A stretch of 64,000 bases of DNA from Bin18 sp965242795 (lineage in GTDB: Bacteria > Desulfobacterota > Binatia > Bin18), in the NCBI GenBank assembly GCA_965242795.1, contig OZ251505.1, positions 3,596,001 to 3,660,000 of the forward strand, in the 5' to 3' direction. This document shows, piece by piece, positions 48,684 to 56,756 of the stretch. The position numbers were made by a program, and so were the translations under genes. The notes below the pieces were generated by a model that saw nothing but the letters and a program-made list of their open reading frames with translations, was not told the origin of the DNA and ran no database searches. Positions within the stretch are counted from its first letter, which is position 1, and every line of letters begins with the position of its first letter.

Positions 48684-49844
48684 TCATGCCACACGCGCGG
48701 CCCGACGCACGCGCGCGACCACCCCGGGCAACACGTCGATGACCGTGTCGATGTCGTCCGCGGTGGTGTCGCGCCCGGCGCTGAACCGGATGGCGCTCTT
48801 CGCCTGCGCCTCGTCGTATCCCAGGGCCGTCAACACGTGCGACGGTTCGAGCGAGCCGGCGGCACACGCCGAACCGGTCGAGACCGCAATCCCGGCCAGA
48901 TCGAGGCCCATCGCCAGCCCCTCGCCCGCGGCCCCGGCAAAGCCGACGCTCAGGGTGTTCGGCAGACAGGCGCGCGCCGGGGTGTAGCGGACCGCGTCGG
49001 GCACCGCGGTGCGAATGCCGTCCCACAGCTTCGCCGTCAGGCGGATCAGCCGCGCCGACTGCGTTTCGACGTCGCGCGCGCCCAACTCCGCGGCCAGCCC
49101 GAAGCCGACCGCGGCCGCCAGGTTCTCCGTCCCCGCACGTTTTTCCCGCTCCTGCGGACCGCCGCGCAGCATGGGCCGCAACGCGGTGCCCGTGCGCACG
49201 TACAGCGCACCGATCCCCTTCGGCCCGGAGATCTTGTGCGCGGATAGCGACAGCGCATCCACCCCCAGCCGGTCGACGTGCACGGGAATCTTGCCCGCGG
49301 CCTGGACCGCGTCCACGTGGAACGGGATGCCCCGCCCGCGGATGAGCGCGCTCGACTCGGCGATGGGTTGGAGCGTGCCGATTTCGTGATTGGCGAGGCC
49401 GATGCTCACCAGCGCGGTGTCCGGCGTGAGCGCCGCGGCGACGTCGCCCGGGCACACGCGCCCCTGCCGATCGACCGGGAGTTCGATCAGGTCCAATCCG
49501 TCCGTCCGGTCTCGAAGCGCCCGCAGAGTTTCGCGGACCGACGCGTGCTCGATGCCGGTGGTGACGACGCGGGCCGGGCCGTTGCCGTGCGCGGCCAGCA
49601 ATCCCAGAAGGGCGAGATTGTTGCTTTCGGTGCCGCCGCCGGTGAACAGGATTTCCGCGGGCGTGGCGCCGATCGACGCGGCGACCTGCTCGCGTGCGTC
49701 TTCCAGGGCGCGTTTGGCCCGCCGGCCGGCCCAATGCACGCTCGACGGGTTGCCGAAGTTCTCCGCCAGGCACGCCGTCATGGCGCGGACGACCTCCGGC
49801 CTGACGGGCGTGGTCGCGTTATGGTCGAGATAGACGCGGCGCAT
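48684..49844 (-). CDS. Cysteine desulfurase (NifS/IscS-like)
   Basis: PLP enzyme releasing sulfur from cysteine. 386 residues. VYLDHNATTPVRPEV, ILFTGGGTESNNLAL, LSLSAHKISGPKGIGALYV (Lys for PLP) and VSTGSACAAGSLEPSHVL (mobile-loop active Cys) are present. The compact loop places it with IscS/NifS group I enzymes. No iscU or iscA follows, so its main role here is probably tRNA thiolation with mnmA. It could also feed selenium to a selenoprotein pathway, which is inference. Confidence 0.92.
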   Translation of the reverse strand: MRRVYLDHNATTPVRPEVVRAMTACLAENFGNPSSVHWAGRRAKRALEDAREQVAASIGATPAEILFTGGGTESNNLALLGLLAAHGNGPARVVTTGIEHASVRETLRALRDRTDGLDLIELPVDRQGRVCPGDVAAALTPDTALVSIGLANHEIGTLQPIAESSALIRGRGIPFHVDAVQAAGKIPVHVDRLGVDALSLSAHKISGPKGIGALYVRTGTALRPMLRGGPQEREKRAGTENLAAAVGFGLAAELGARDVETQSARLIRLTAKLWDGIRTAVPDAVRYTPARACLPNTLSVGFAGAAGEGLAMGLDLAGIAVSTGSACAAGSLEPSHVLTALGYDEAQAKSAIRFSAGRDTTADDIDTVIDVLPGVVARVRRAARVA

Positions 49845-49856
49845 GTCGGCACGGAG

Positions 49857-50609
49857 TCATTCCCAGGCCAGCCGGACGTCGCGGATCGTGTCGAGCGCGG
49901 CGTGATGGGTGAGGTCGGCGCACAGCGGCGTCACTGAAATATAGTCGTCGTGGATCGCCACGCAGTCCGAGCCCTCGATCGGGTCGAAGCCCAGGTCGTC
50001 GCCCCCGATCCAATAATATTTCTTCCCGCGCGGATCGGTTCGCACTTCGATACGGTCGGCGTAATGCCGTTTGCCCTGCAGCGTATAGCGATAGCCGCGA
50101 ATCCGGTCGCGCGGCAGATTGGGGACGTTCACGTTGAGTAGGCTGTCGGACGGAAAGCGCGGGCCGACGATGGCTTCGGCCAGCAGCGCGGAAAACTCGG
50201 CCGCGGCCTCGAAGCGGTACGGCGGGCTGAAGGTCACCAGCGACACCGCGATCGCCGGAATACCGAGCAGCGCGCCTTCCAGGGCCGCGGCCACGGTGCC
50301 CGAATACGTCACGTCGTCGCCCAGGTTGGGGCCCTTGTTGATGCCCGAGACGATCACGTCCGGGCGCAGGTTCAGAAATCCCTTGACGGCCAGATGCACG
50401 CAGTCGGTCGGCGTGCCGTTGACCGCGAACCGCCGCGGACCCACCTCGTCGATGCGCAGCGGGCGGTGCAGCGTCAGCGAGTGGCTGACCGCGCTCTGCT
50501 CCTGATCGGGGGCAACGGTATAGACGTCGCCGAGGGGCGCCAACGCCGCTTCGAGACGGCGAATCCCCTCCGACTGGATCCCGTCGTCGTTCGACACCAG
50601 AATAATCAT
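49857..50609 (-). CDS. surE: 5'/3'-nucleotidase SurE
   Basis: 250 residues. MIILVSNDDGIQSEGIRRLEAAL has the metal-binding NDDG. QEQSAVSHSLTLHRPL, NGTPTDCVHLAVKG and VSGINKGPNLGDDVTYSGTVAAALEG complete the SurE signature. It dephosphorylates nucleoside monophosphates. It is 12 bases upstream of the desulfurase gene and follows the tRNA-Pro terminator. Confidence 0.95.
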   Translation of the reverse strand: MIILVSNDDGIQSEGIRRLEAALAPLGDVYTVAPDQEQSAVSHSLTLHRPLRIDEVGPRRFAVNGTPTDCVHLAVKGFLNLRPDVIVSGINKGPNLGDDVTYSGTVAAALEGALLGIPAIAVSLVTFSPPYRFEAAAEFSALLAEAIVGPRFPSDSLLNVNVPNLPRDRIRGYRYTLQGKRHYADRIEVRTDPRGKKYYWIGGDDLGFDPIEGSDCVAIHDDYISVTPLCADLTHHAALDTIRDVRLAWE

Positions 50610-50681
50610 GACTGCGGGCGCCCGCTCGGGCGGGCGAAGGCGGATATGAGGGGCGCGGGCGACATTCTGCCAGCCGACCGG

Positions 50682-50727
50682 GGAAAAGAAAAGCGGCCCG
50701 ACCGAAGAACGCTCCGACCGGGCCGTT
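50682..50727 (-). terminator. Terminator downstream of tRNA-Pro
   Basis: On the minus strand CGGCCCG (paired with CGGGCCG about 20 bases on) is followed by CTTTTCTTTTCC. It lies 26 bases after the tRNA 3' end and separates it from surE. Confidence 0.7.
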
Positions 50728-50752
50728 TATCGCGGATGAATACCAAGTGGAA

Positions 50753-50829
50753 TGGTCGGGGTGAGCCGATTTGAACGGCCGACCACTCGCACCCCAAGCG
50801 AGTGCGCTACCAGACTGCGCCACACCCCG
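50753..50829 (-). tRNA. tRNA-Pro (anticodon GGG)
   Basis: 77 bases on the minus strand with encoded CCA. Acceptor stem CGGGGTG/CACCCCG, D stem GCGC/GCGC, anticodon stem CTCGC/GCGAG with loop TTGGGGT (anticodon GGG), T stem GGCCG/CGGCT with loop TTCAAAT, discriminator A. All stems pair; no intron. Confidence 0.96.
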
Positions 50830-51145
50830 ACGGGCTTCCTCATATCGCCCGGCGCCCGAGACGGTCAAGGGCGGCGCCGGCGAGACCGGGCCGTTTTAGT
50901 AGGATGCGTCTCGGTCGGTCGGCGAAGTTCAGCGTTTCAGAAACCCTTCGACAGGCTCAGGGACCGCAGGCTCGAGGCGCCGAAGCTCGGGAACCTTCCA
51001 TCCATAAGTTCGTTGAGCTTGTCGAAACGAACCCCGACGTCACCGCGGCCTTTGCACGCCACCCCCGGCCCTTCGACCTTTCGACGCAAACCGAAGCCCT
51101 CCCGCCGGACGACGCCCCATACGGAAACGTGCTATGAGAGGCAAC
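50830..51145. repeat. Repeat-bearing gap upstream of tRNA-Pro
   Basis: It contains CCCTTCGACAGGCTCAGGGA at about 50943-50962 and the AAGTTCGTTGAGCTTGTCGA… repeat at 51007-51045. No gene. GAGAGG at about 51136-51141 is the ribosome binding site for the next gene. Confidence 0.7.
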
Positions 51146-51550
51146 ATGCAGACGCATACCGGCGGATGTCACTGCGGCAGATTGCGGTTCGAGGTGTCGG
51201 GCAAGATCGACCGCGTGCTGGACTGCAACTGTTCGATCTGTGCCAAGAAAGGCTTCCTGCACTGGATCGTGGCGCCGGAGCGGTTCCGCTTGCTGTCGGC
51301 GCCGGGCGACGCCGCGCTCTATCAATTCAACACCCGCACGGCCAAGCACTACTTTTGTCCGGTGTGTGGCATCTCCGCGTACTACGTCCCGCGGTCGCAT
51401 CCCGACATGATCGACGTCAACGTGCGCTGCCTGGACGGGGTGGACCCGAGCGGCCTGCCGATCGAGCCCTTCGACGGCCGGAACTGGGAACGGTCCCGTG
51501 CGGCGTTGACGGACGCGGGCCACCCGGCGTCCGGTCAATCCGCGAGGTGA
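51146..51550 (+). CDS. GFA-family (glutathione-dependent formaldehyde-activating-like) zinc protein
   Basis: 134 residues. TGGCHCGRLRFEV, LDCNCSICAKKGFLHWIV and KHYFCPVCGISAYY carry the seven cysteines that bind two zinc ions in the GFA/CENP-V fold. Family members bind or react with glutathione-linked thiols; the exact reaction is unknown. ATG 51146 is preferred to ATG 51134 because GAGAGG is correctly spaced. Confidence 0.9.
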   Translation: MQTHTGGCHCGRLRFEVSGKIDRVLDCNCSICAKKGFLHWIVAPERFRLLSAPGDAALYQFNTRTAKHYFCPVCGISAYYVPRSHPDMIDVNVRCLDGVDPSGLPIEPFDGRNWERSRAALTDAGHPASGQSAR

Positions 51551-51780
51551 GTGAGATCGAGCGTGATGAAGCGGTAGCCGAGCGCTTTGCCGTGCCGGAT
51601 CAGGGGCTCGCGTATCTCGTCTTCGAGCAGCCGCGCGCAGTCCTCGGCCGGCGCCACGATCCGAACCGTGTCGTCATCGGCCTCGACGGGATAGGCAGGT
51701 AAACCGAGCCCGTGAAAGACCGCGGCCCAGGCCGCGGACGGGTCGCCGGGCTCGACAGCGGGCGGGCGCTCCGGCTTCAT
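51535..51780 (-). pseudogene. C-terminal fragment of a LarE/ExsB-type PP-loop sulfurtransferase
   Basis: The 81-residue frame from ATG 51780 contains VRIVAPAEDCARLLEDEIREPLIRHGKALGYRFITLDL. This is the end of ATP-dependent sacrificial sulfur transferases of the LarE family (R-I-x-V-P-x-E … ALGYR-x-VTLDL). The PP-loop ATP domain is missing, and a HAD gene occupies the adjacent DNA on the other strand. It overlaps the end of the GFA gene by 16 bases. It may be a relic or a stand-alone small domain; no clear ribosome binding site is present. Confidence 0.5.
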
Positions 51781-51838
51781 GCCGGGCAGTGTACGCCAAA
51801 AACGCATCGGACAGAATCACGGGGGAAGGGCGGAAAGC

Positions 51839-52498
51839 ATGGCGGAGTGTGGCGTCATCTTCGATCTGGACGGCGTGTTGATCGACTCCGAAGGCTTGTA
51901 TTACCGCGCCTACAGCACGGTGCTGGAACCGTACGGCGTCACGGTGACGCCGCGCGAATACGAAGAGTATTGGATCGCGCGGGGCATCGGCCCGGAGTAC
52001 GTCGTCGAAAAACACCAACTCCCGGTCGAACCGGACGAGTTGCGCCGCCGCCGTTCGCCGATTCTCCTCGACCTGCTGAAGACCGACTCGCAACTCATGC
52101 CGCACGTCGAAGCCTGTCTCGACCGGCTGGCGGACGACTTTCCGCTGAGCGTGGCAACGAACAGCTTCCGCGAGCACCTGGACTTCCTGCTGGACCGGTT
52201 CGGGATCGGCCGGTTCTTCACCCATACCGTGGCACGCGAAGACTATGCGCGCTCCAAGCCGGCGCCCGACGCCTTCTTGGCCGCGGCGGAGAAGATGGAC
52301 TTCCCGCCGGCCCGCTGCGTAGCCGTGGAAGACACGTTCCGCGGCGTCACCGCGGCCACGCGGGCCGGAATCGCCTGCCTCGCGGTGCCGAACGACTACA
52401 CCCGCCACAACGACTTCAGCCGAGCTGCGCGCGTCCTGACGTCGCTCGCCGCCCTCACCCCGCAACTCATCCGCGAGATCGTCGCCGCGGGCAAATAA
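51839..52498 (+). CDS. HAD-superfamily hydrolase (beta-phosphoglucomutase-like)
   Basis: 219 residues. GVIFDLDGVLIDSEGLYYRAY is motif I (DxDGV), LSVATNSFREHLDFLL motif II, and KPAPDAFLAAAEKMDFPPARCVAVEDTFRGV motifs III-IV. The alpha-helical cap follows motif I, as in phosphoglycolate phosphatase and beta-phosphoglucomutase relatives. Substrate unknown. ATG 51839 follows GGGAAGGGCGGAAAGC. Confidence 0.88.
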   Translation: MAECGVIFDLDGVLIDSEGLYYRAYSTVLEPYGVTVTPREYEEYWIARGIGPEYVVEKHQLPVEPDELRRRRSPILLDLLKTDSQLMPHVEACLDRLADDFPLSVATNSFREHLDFLLDRFGIGRFFTHTVAREDYARSKPAPDAFLAAAEKMDFPPARCVAVEDTFRGVTAATRAGIACLAVPNDYTRHNDFSRAARVLTSLAALTPQLIREIVAAGK

Positions 52499-52525
52499 CG
52501 ATGCCTGTCTCCCTTCGCAATTTTC

Positions 52526-52780
52526 GGGAATTCCAGACAAGCGCATCCTTCGCCCGTTTCGACAGGCTCAACGGGCTGGTCCCCGAGCTTGCCGAAGGAT
52601 CGAAGGGGTCGAAACGAACCCCAAGGGGGTCCCGCTGCCCCCACCCCCGGCCTTTCGACAGGCTCAAGGACCTCCCCCTCAAGTTCGTTGAGCCTGTCGA
52701 AACGAACCCCGAGGTCACCTCGGTCTTCGCCTCCCATCCCCGGCCCTTTGACTATCAGGATCCTCTTGTATGTAATCCCC
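52526..52780. mobile_element. Miniature inverted-repeat element, ~255 bp, with inserted repeats
   Basis: The left end GGGAATTCCAGACAAGCGCA (52526, degenerate) and the right end, inverted and beginning GGGGATTACATACAAGAGGA (52780), enclose TTTCGACAGGCTCAACGGGC, AAGTTCGTTGAGCCTGTCGA… and related repeats. It is the longest copy of the family and looks like a composite. The gap 52499-53007 has no gene. Confidence 0.65.
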
Positions 52781-52816
52781 AATAGAAAAGGAAAGGACGT
52801 ACTCGACGACCTCATC

Positions 52817-52915
52817 CGATCGTCATCCCCGCGCAAGCGGGAATCCAGGGGGTGGAACCTGCTTGCGCAGAGCCTGCCCCCGGCTTGAACGGGGGTCTGA
52901 CGAGGAAAAGCCGCC
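52817..52915. repeat. REP-type composite with two palindromes
   Basis: CGTCATCCCCGCGCAAGCGG and GCCCCCGGCTTGAACGGGGG, in the order and spacing found inside the MITEs at 25553-25706 and 56546-56699, here without the terminal inverted repeats. This suggests the interior can exist independently of the element. Confidence 0.7.
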
Positions 52916-53007
52916 TTTGCAATCCCCGCCGCGTGCTCTATGTTGGCCGCGCTCGACGCACACGCAGACCGGCGCCACGCCGCCGGACAACAGGGGGAGC
53001 ACGCGGC

Positions 53008-53880
53008 ATGACGGCGCAGGGCACGGCCCGATTTTCGGATCACTACGTGGCGGCCAACGGCCTCCGATTCCATTACCTCGACTGGGGCCATCCCGAAAAA
53101 CCGCCGCTGGTGCTGCTGCACGGCGTCGGCCAGACGTGCCACACGTGGGACCTGTTCGCCGCGGCCATGTCCGCACACTTCCACGTCATGGCCTTCGACC
53201 AGCGCGGCCACGGCGACACCGACTGGGCGCCGGACAAGGACTACTCGCGGGTACGCATGGTCGAAGACGCCGCGGCGTTCACCGGCGCCTTGGGCCTCGA
53301 CCGCTTCTTTCTGATCGGCATGTCGATGGGTGGTGCCAATTCGCTGGCATTCACGGCGCAGCATCCAGACAAGGTGACCGCGCTGGTCGTCGTCGACGTC
53401 GGGCCGCGCGTCGAACCCGAGGGGGTCAAGCACATCCGCGACTTCATGCAGAACTTCCGCGAGTTCCACTCGTTGGACCAAGCCGCGGAGGTCATCCACA
53501 AATTCAATCCGCGGCGCCCGCTGGAGGTCATCCGCAAATTCACGGTCGTCTATAATCTCAAGCAACTGCCGACCGGCAAATGGACGTGGAAGTACGACAC
53601 GTATTTCAGCGAAGCGCACCGCAGCATGGACGTGAAGAAGATGCACGACGAGTTGGCCGCGGCCGTGCGTGACATCCGCTGCCCGACGCTGGTCGTGAAA
53701 GGCGGCGAAAGCGACGTGTTCTCCATGGACGGCGCGCGCGGCCTGCAAGAGATGATCCCCGGCGCGGAGTTCGCGGTCGTGGCCGGCGCCGGACATTCGG
53801 TCATGGGCGACAACCCGCAGGGCTTCGAGGCCGCGGTGCGCGGCTTCTACGAGAAGCGGGGCTATCTGCCGGCCGGCTGA
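53008..53880 (+). CDS. Alpha/beta-hydrolase
   Basis: 290 residues. PLVLLHGVGQTCHTW is the oxyanion-hole strand, AFDQRGHGDTDW the following loop, and LIGMSMGGANSLAF the nucleophile elbow with Ser. CPTLVVKGGESDVFS holds the acid and VAGAGHSVMGDNPQ the His. Substrate not evident. The ATG at 53008 is at the natural beginning of the fold; it is 30 bases upstream of the SDR gene and probably co-transcribed. Confidence 0.88.
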   Translation: MTAQGTARFSDHYVAANGLRFHYLDWGHPEKPPLVLLHGVGQTCHTWDLFAAAMSAHFHVMAFDQRGHGDTDWAPDKDYSRVRMVEDAAAFTGALGLDRFFLIGMSMGGANSLAFTAQHPDKVTALVVVDVGPRVEPEGVKHIRDFMQNFREFHSLDQAAEVIHKFNPRRPLEVIRKFTVVYNLKQLPTGKWTWKYDTYFSEAHRSMDVKKMHDELAAAVRDIRCPTLVVKGGESDVFSMDGARGLQEMIPGAEFAVVAGAGHSVMGDNPQGFEAAVRGFYEKRGYLPAG

Positions 53881-53910
53881 ACGTCCCTTCGCCCTGCACC
53901 GAGCACGCGC

Positions 53911-54702
53911 ATGGAACTCGGCCTGCGAGACAAGGTCGTCATCGTCGGCGGCGCCAGCAAAGGCATCGGCCGGGCGACCGCGCTGGCGTTCGCGCAGGAG
54001 GGGGCCAAGGTTGCGATGTGCGCACGCGACGCGGACCGACTCGAGGCCGCGGCGCGCGACGTTCGGGACCGGACCGGGGCCGAGGTGCTGGCCGTTGCCG
54101 GCGACTTGGCACAGGCGTCCGCCGCGGAGCGGCTGGTGGACGACACCGCGGCCCGCTTCGGCACGGTGCACGTGCTGGTCGCCAACACCGGCGGCCCGCG
54201 GCTGGGCGGATTCGGTGACATGGACGACGACGCCTGGCAGGCCGCATTCGCGCTCAACTTCCTCAGCACCGTCCGGCTCATCCGAAAAGTCCTGCCGTAC
54301 ATGGAAGCGCAGCACTGGGGCCGGATTCTCAGCGTGATGTCCATATCCGTCAAAGAGCCGATCGACGGACTGATCCTGTCCAACGGCGTACGGCCCGCGG
54401 TGGTGGGCATGGCGAAGACGCTGTCGCGCCACGTCGGCAAGCACAACGTTACGGTCAACACGGTGTTGCCGGGCCGGATTCTGACCGACCGCCTGAAAGG
54501 GGCGCTCGCCGCGCGGGCCGACAAGGCGGGCATCTCCCTGGAACAGGCGTTGCGCGACAGCGCCGCGGACGTGCCGCTGGGCCGCATCGGAAACCCGGCC
54601 GACATGGCGCACGCCATCGTCTTTCTGGCGTCCGAGGCCGCGGGCTACGTCACCGGCACGAGCCTGCAAGTTGACGGCGGGGCCGTGCGCGGCCTGCTCT
54701 AG
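53911..54702 (+). CDS. Short-chain dehydrogenase/reductase with atypical active site
   Basis: 263 residues. VVIVGGASKGIGRATALAFA is the TGxxxGxG-type cofactor site, and VANTGGPRLGGFGDM replaces the usual NNAG with NTGG. At the catalytic position YxxxK the sequence is NGVRPAVVGMAKTLS, so Tyr is replaced while Lys is kept. The Ser of the triad is in SVMSIS. A subfamily with this change exists; its chemistry is unclear. It ends in the normal GTSLQVDGGAVRGL. Confidence 0.87.
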   Translation: MELGLRDKVVIVGGASKGIGRATALAFAQEGAKVAMCARDADRLEAAARDVRDRTGAEVLAVAGDLAQASAAERLVDDTAARFGTVHVLVANTGGPRLGGFGDMDDDAWQAAFALNFLSTVRLIRKVLPYMEAQHWGRILSVMSISVKEPIDGLILSNGVRPAVVGMAKTLSRHVGKHNVTVNTVLPGRILTDRLKGALAARADKAGISLEQALRDSAADVPLGRIGNPADMAHAIVFLASEAAGYVTGTSLQVDGGAVRGLL

Positions 54703-54717
54703 GACGCTGCTGCCCGC

Positions 54718-55488
54718 ATGGACGCCGTTCTCGACGCGGCGCTGCACGCGGCGCGGGCCGCGGGAGACATCGCGCTCCGCTATTTCAACGCCGAGTCCCG
54801 AGACGCGCTCGGCGTCGAGACCAAAGCCGACGGCTCGCCCGTCACCAAGGCCGACCGCGAATGCGAGACGCGCATCATCGAAATGCTGGATGCCGCGTTT
54901 CCCGACTACGGCTATCTGGGCGAAGAACTGGGCGCACAGCCGGGCCGCGGCGCGGCGCGCTGGATCATCGACCCGATCGACGGCACCAAGAACTTCGTGC
55001 GCGGGCTGCCGTTCTTCGCCACGCTGATCGCCCTGGAAGAAGGCGAGGAGATCACCGCCGGCGTGATGTTCGCGCCGGCGCTGGACGACGCGGTATATGC
55101 GCGCAAAGGGCGGGGCGCGTTCGCCAACGGCCAGCGCGTCCACGTGTCGCAGGTCGGTCGCCTGCAGGACGCATTTCTCCTCCACGGCGGCCTGAACGAC
55201 CTGAAGACGCGACCGTGCTGGCAACCGTTTCTGCGGCTGGTGGACGCGACCGCCCGGCAGCGCGGCTTCGGCGACGCGCTGGGCCACAGTCTGGTCGCCA
55301 AGGGACTGGCCGAGGTCGCCTTGGAACCGGAGATCAAACCGTGGGACGTGGCCCCGGCCAAGATCATCATGGCGGAGGCGGGGGGGCGGTTCTCCGACTT
55401 CCACGGCCGGCCGTCCATCTACAGCGGCGACGCGGTCCTCTCGAACGGTCTCCTACACGACGACGTCATTCGGATCCTCCGGTCGTGA
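54718..55488 (+). CDS. Inositol monophosphatase-family phosphatase (HisN-like)
   Basis: 256 residues. KADGSPVTKADRECE, GEELG (metal Glu), WIIDPIDGTKNFVRGLPFF (DPIDGTxNF) and EIKPWDVAPAKIIMAEAGG (WDxAxG variant) are the IMPase metal motifs. The KNFVRG version points to the histidinol-phosphatase HisN/IMPase-like subgroup. It follows the SDR gene by 15 bases and ends a three-gene run. Confidence 0.88.
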   Translation: MDAVLDAALHAARAAGDIALRYFNAESRDALGVETKADGSPVTKADRECETRIIEMLDAAFPDYGYLGEELGAQPGRGAARWIIDPIDGTKNFVRGLPFFATLIALEEGEEITAGVMFAPALDDAVYARKGRGAFANGQRVHVSQVGRLQDAFLLHGGLNDLKTRPCWQPFLRLVDATARQRGFGDALGHSLVAKGLAEVALEPEIKPWDVAPAKIIMAEAGGRFSDFHGRPSIYSGDAVLSNGLLHDDVIRILRS

Positions 55489-55611
55489 ACCGAACTTCGC
55501 GTCGAGGGGAACCTCGCCACGGTCTCTGAATCGGTTCCGTGGACCTCGAGCTTGTGGAAAGATCGAAGGGTGGCGAAACGGACGAAGGATCATCCTGCTG
55601 GGAGAGAGACC

Positions 55612-56466
55612 TTGCAGCAGTCACGGCGACAGCAAACTCGGCAAACGCAAACTGCGATTGCCCAAGCCATCCGCCAGACCACCGCCGCCTTTCATCGGGC
55701 AAGCATGGAAAGGCGCCCCCTATCGACGCCCCTTTCCCTGGCGAACGTCGCCAACACCGTACTACGCTATCTGCCGCAGGGTGCCTCCATACTGGATTAC
55801 GGCAGCGGCGTCGGCCATAAACCGGCGGTCTTGCAATGCCTAGGCTTCAACTGTTGTGCTGTCGACAACATGCAAACCGCCCTGCCTGACGACAGCGATC
55901 GCGTCGTGGCCTTCGCCAGTTCGTTCGGGGTCGACTACCGCCGGTTGGAGAGAGACAACGAGCTGCCGCTGCCCTTCGCTCAAGAATCCTTCGATATGAC
56001 GATGCTGCACCACGTCATCGAACACCTGCACGATTCGCCGCGGAAATTGCTGAACCACCTCCTGGAGTTGACCAAACCCGGCGGGTACTTGTACGTCACG
56101 GCGCCCAATGCCGCCAACATTCGCAAACGGATCCATTTGCTGCTGGGCAAGACCAATCACCCGCCCTTTCAAGACTTCTACCGGCGGCCGGGGCGTTGGA
56201 CGGGGCATGTGCGGGAGTACGTTCGTGGCGACCTCACGCTGCTCGCCAAGTACCTGAATCTCGAAACACTGGAATTGAAGGGCATCGACGACATGATGGC
56301 GGTGCGATTTGCCGGGGCGCGTCTGAAGAAACGCGCTTGGCTGCTGGCCAGTGCCGCTTTCCCCGACTGGAAGGACACGTGGCAGCTGGTGGCCCGGAAA
56401 CCTCATGGCTGGGTGCCGGATCGTCGTCGCATCCGGGCGAACGATCAACCCGGGAACCACGCATGA
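55612..56466 (+). CDS. SAM-dependent methyltransferase
   Basis: Class I methyltransferase. SILDYGSGVGHKPAVLQCLGF is motif I, and FDMTMLHHVIEHLHDSPRKLLNHLLELTKPGGYLYVTAPN motifs II-III. The start is uncertain. A GTG at 55552 lies inside a dispersed repeat (GAGCTTGTGGAAAGATCGAA), so TTG 55612 with GGGAGAGAGA upstream is preferred (284 residues). ATG 55705 is a later option that still leaves the methyltransferase core. Acceptor unknown. Confidence 0.75.
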   Translation: MQQSRRQQTRQTQTAIAQAIRQTTAAFHRASMERRPLSTPLSLANVANTVLRYLPQGASILDYGSGVGHKPAVLQCLGFNCCAVDNMQTALPDDSDRVVAFASSFGVDYRRLERDNELPLPFAQESFDMTMLHHVIEHLHDSPRKLLNHLLELTKPGGYLYVTAPNAANIRKRIHLLLGKTNHPPFQDFYRRPGRWTGHVREYVRGDLTLLAKYLNLETLELKGIDDMMAVRFAGARLKKRAWLLASAAFPDWKDTWQLVARKPHGWVPDRRRIRANDQPGNHA

Positions 56467-56545
56467 CTATACACCGCTCCGCTCAAACCTTCTCCCCTCC
56501 ATCCAAGGGAGAGGGGAGGGAAACCCCTGCGGAGACGATTGCAAA

Positions 56546-56699
56546 GGGAATTACATACTTGAATATCCTACCTGATCGTCATTCCCGCGAAAGCGGGAAT
56601 CCAGAGGATGGATACCTGCTTGCGCAGGGCCTGCCCCCGGCTTGAACGGGGGTATGACGAGGAAAAACCGTCTTCGGGATCGTCTCGTATATAATTCCC
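56546..56699. mobile_element. Miniature inverted-repeat element, 154 bp
   Basis: The left end begins GGGAATTACATACTTGAATA (56546); the inverted right end begins GGGAATTATATACGAGACGA (56699). The interior has CATTCCCGCGAAAGCGGGAA and GCCCCCGGCTTGAACGGGGG, the same modules as the copy at 25553-25706 in the opposite orientation. It lies between the methyltransferase and the DsbA-like gene. Confidence 0.82.
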
Positions 56700-56756
56700 A
56701 TTGCAAACCGAGACACTACCCGACCGATCCGTTCCCCGCGTCAGGAGGCATCACGC

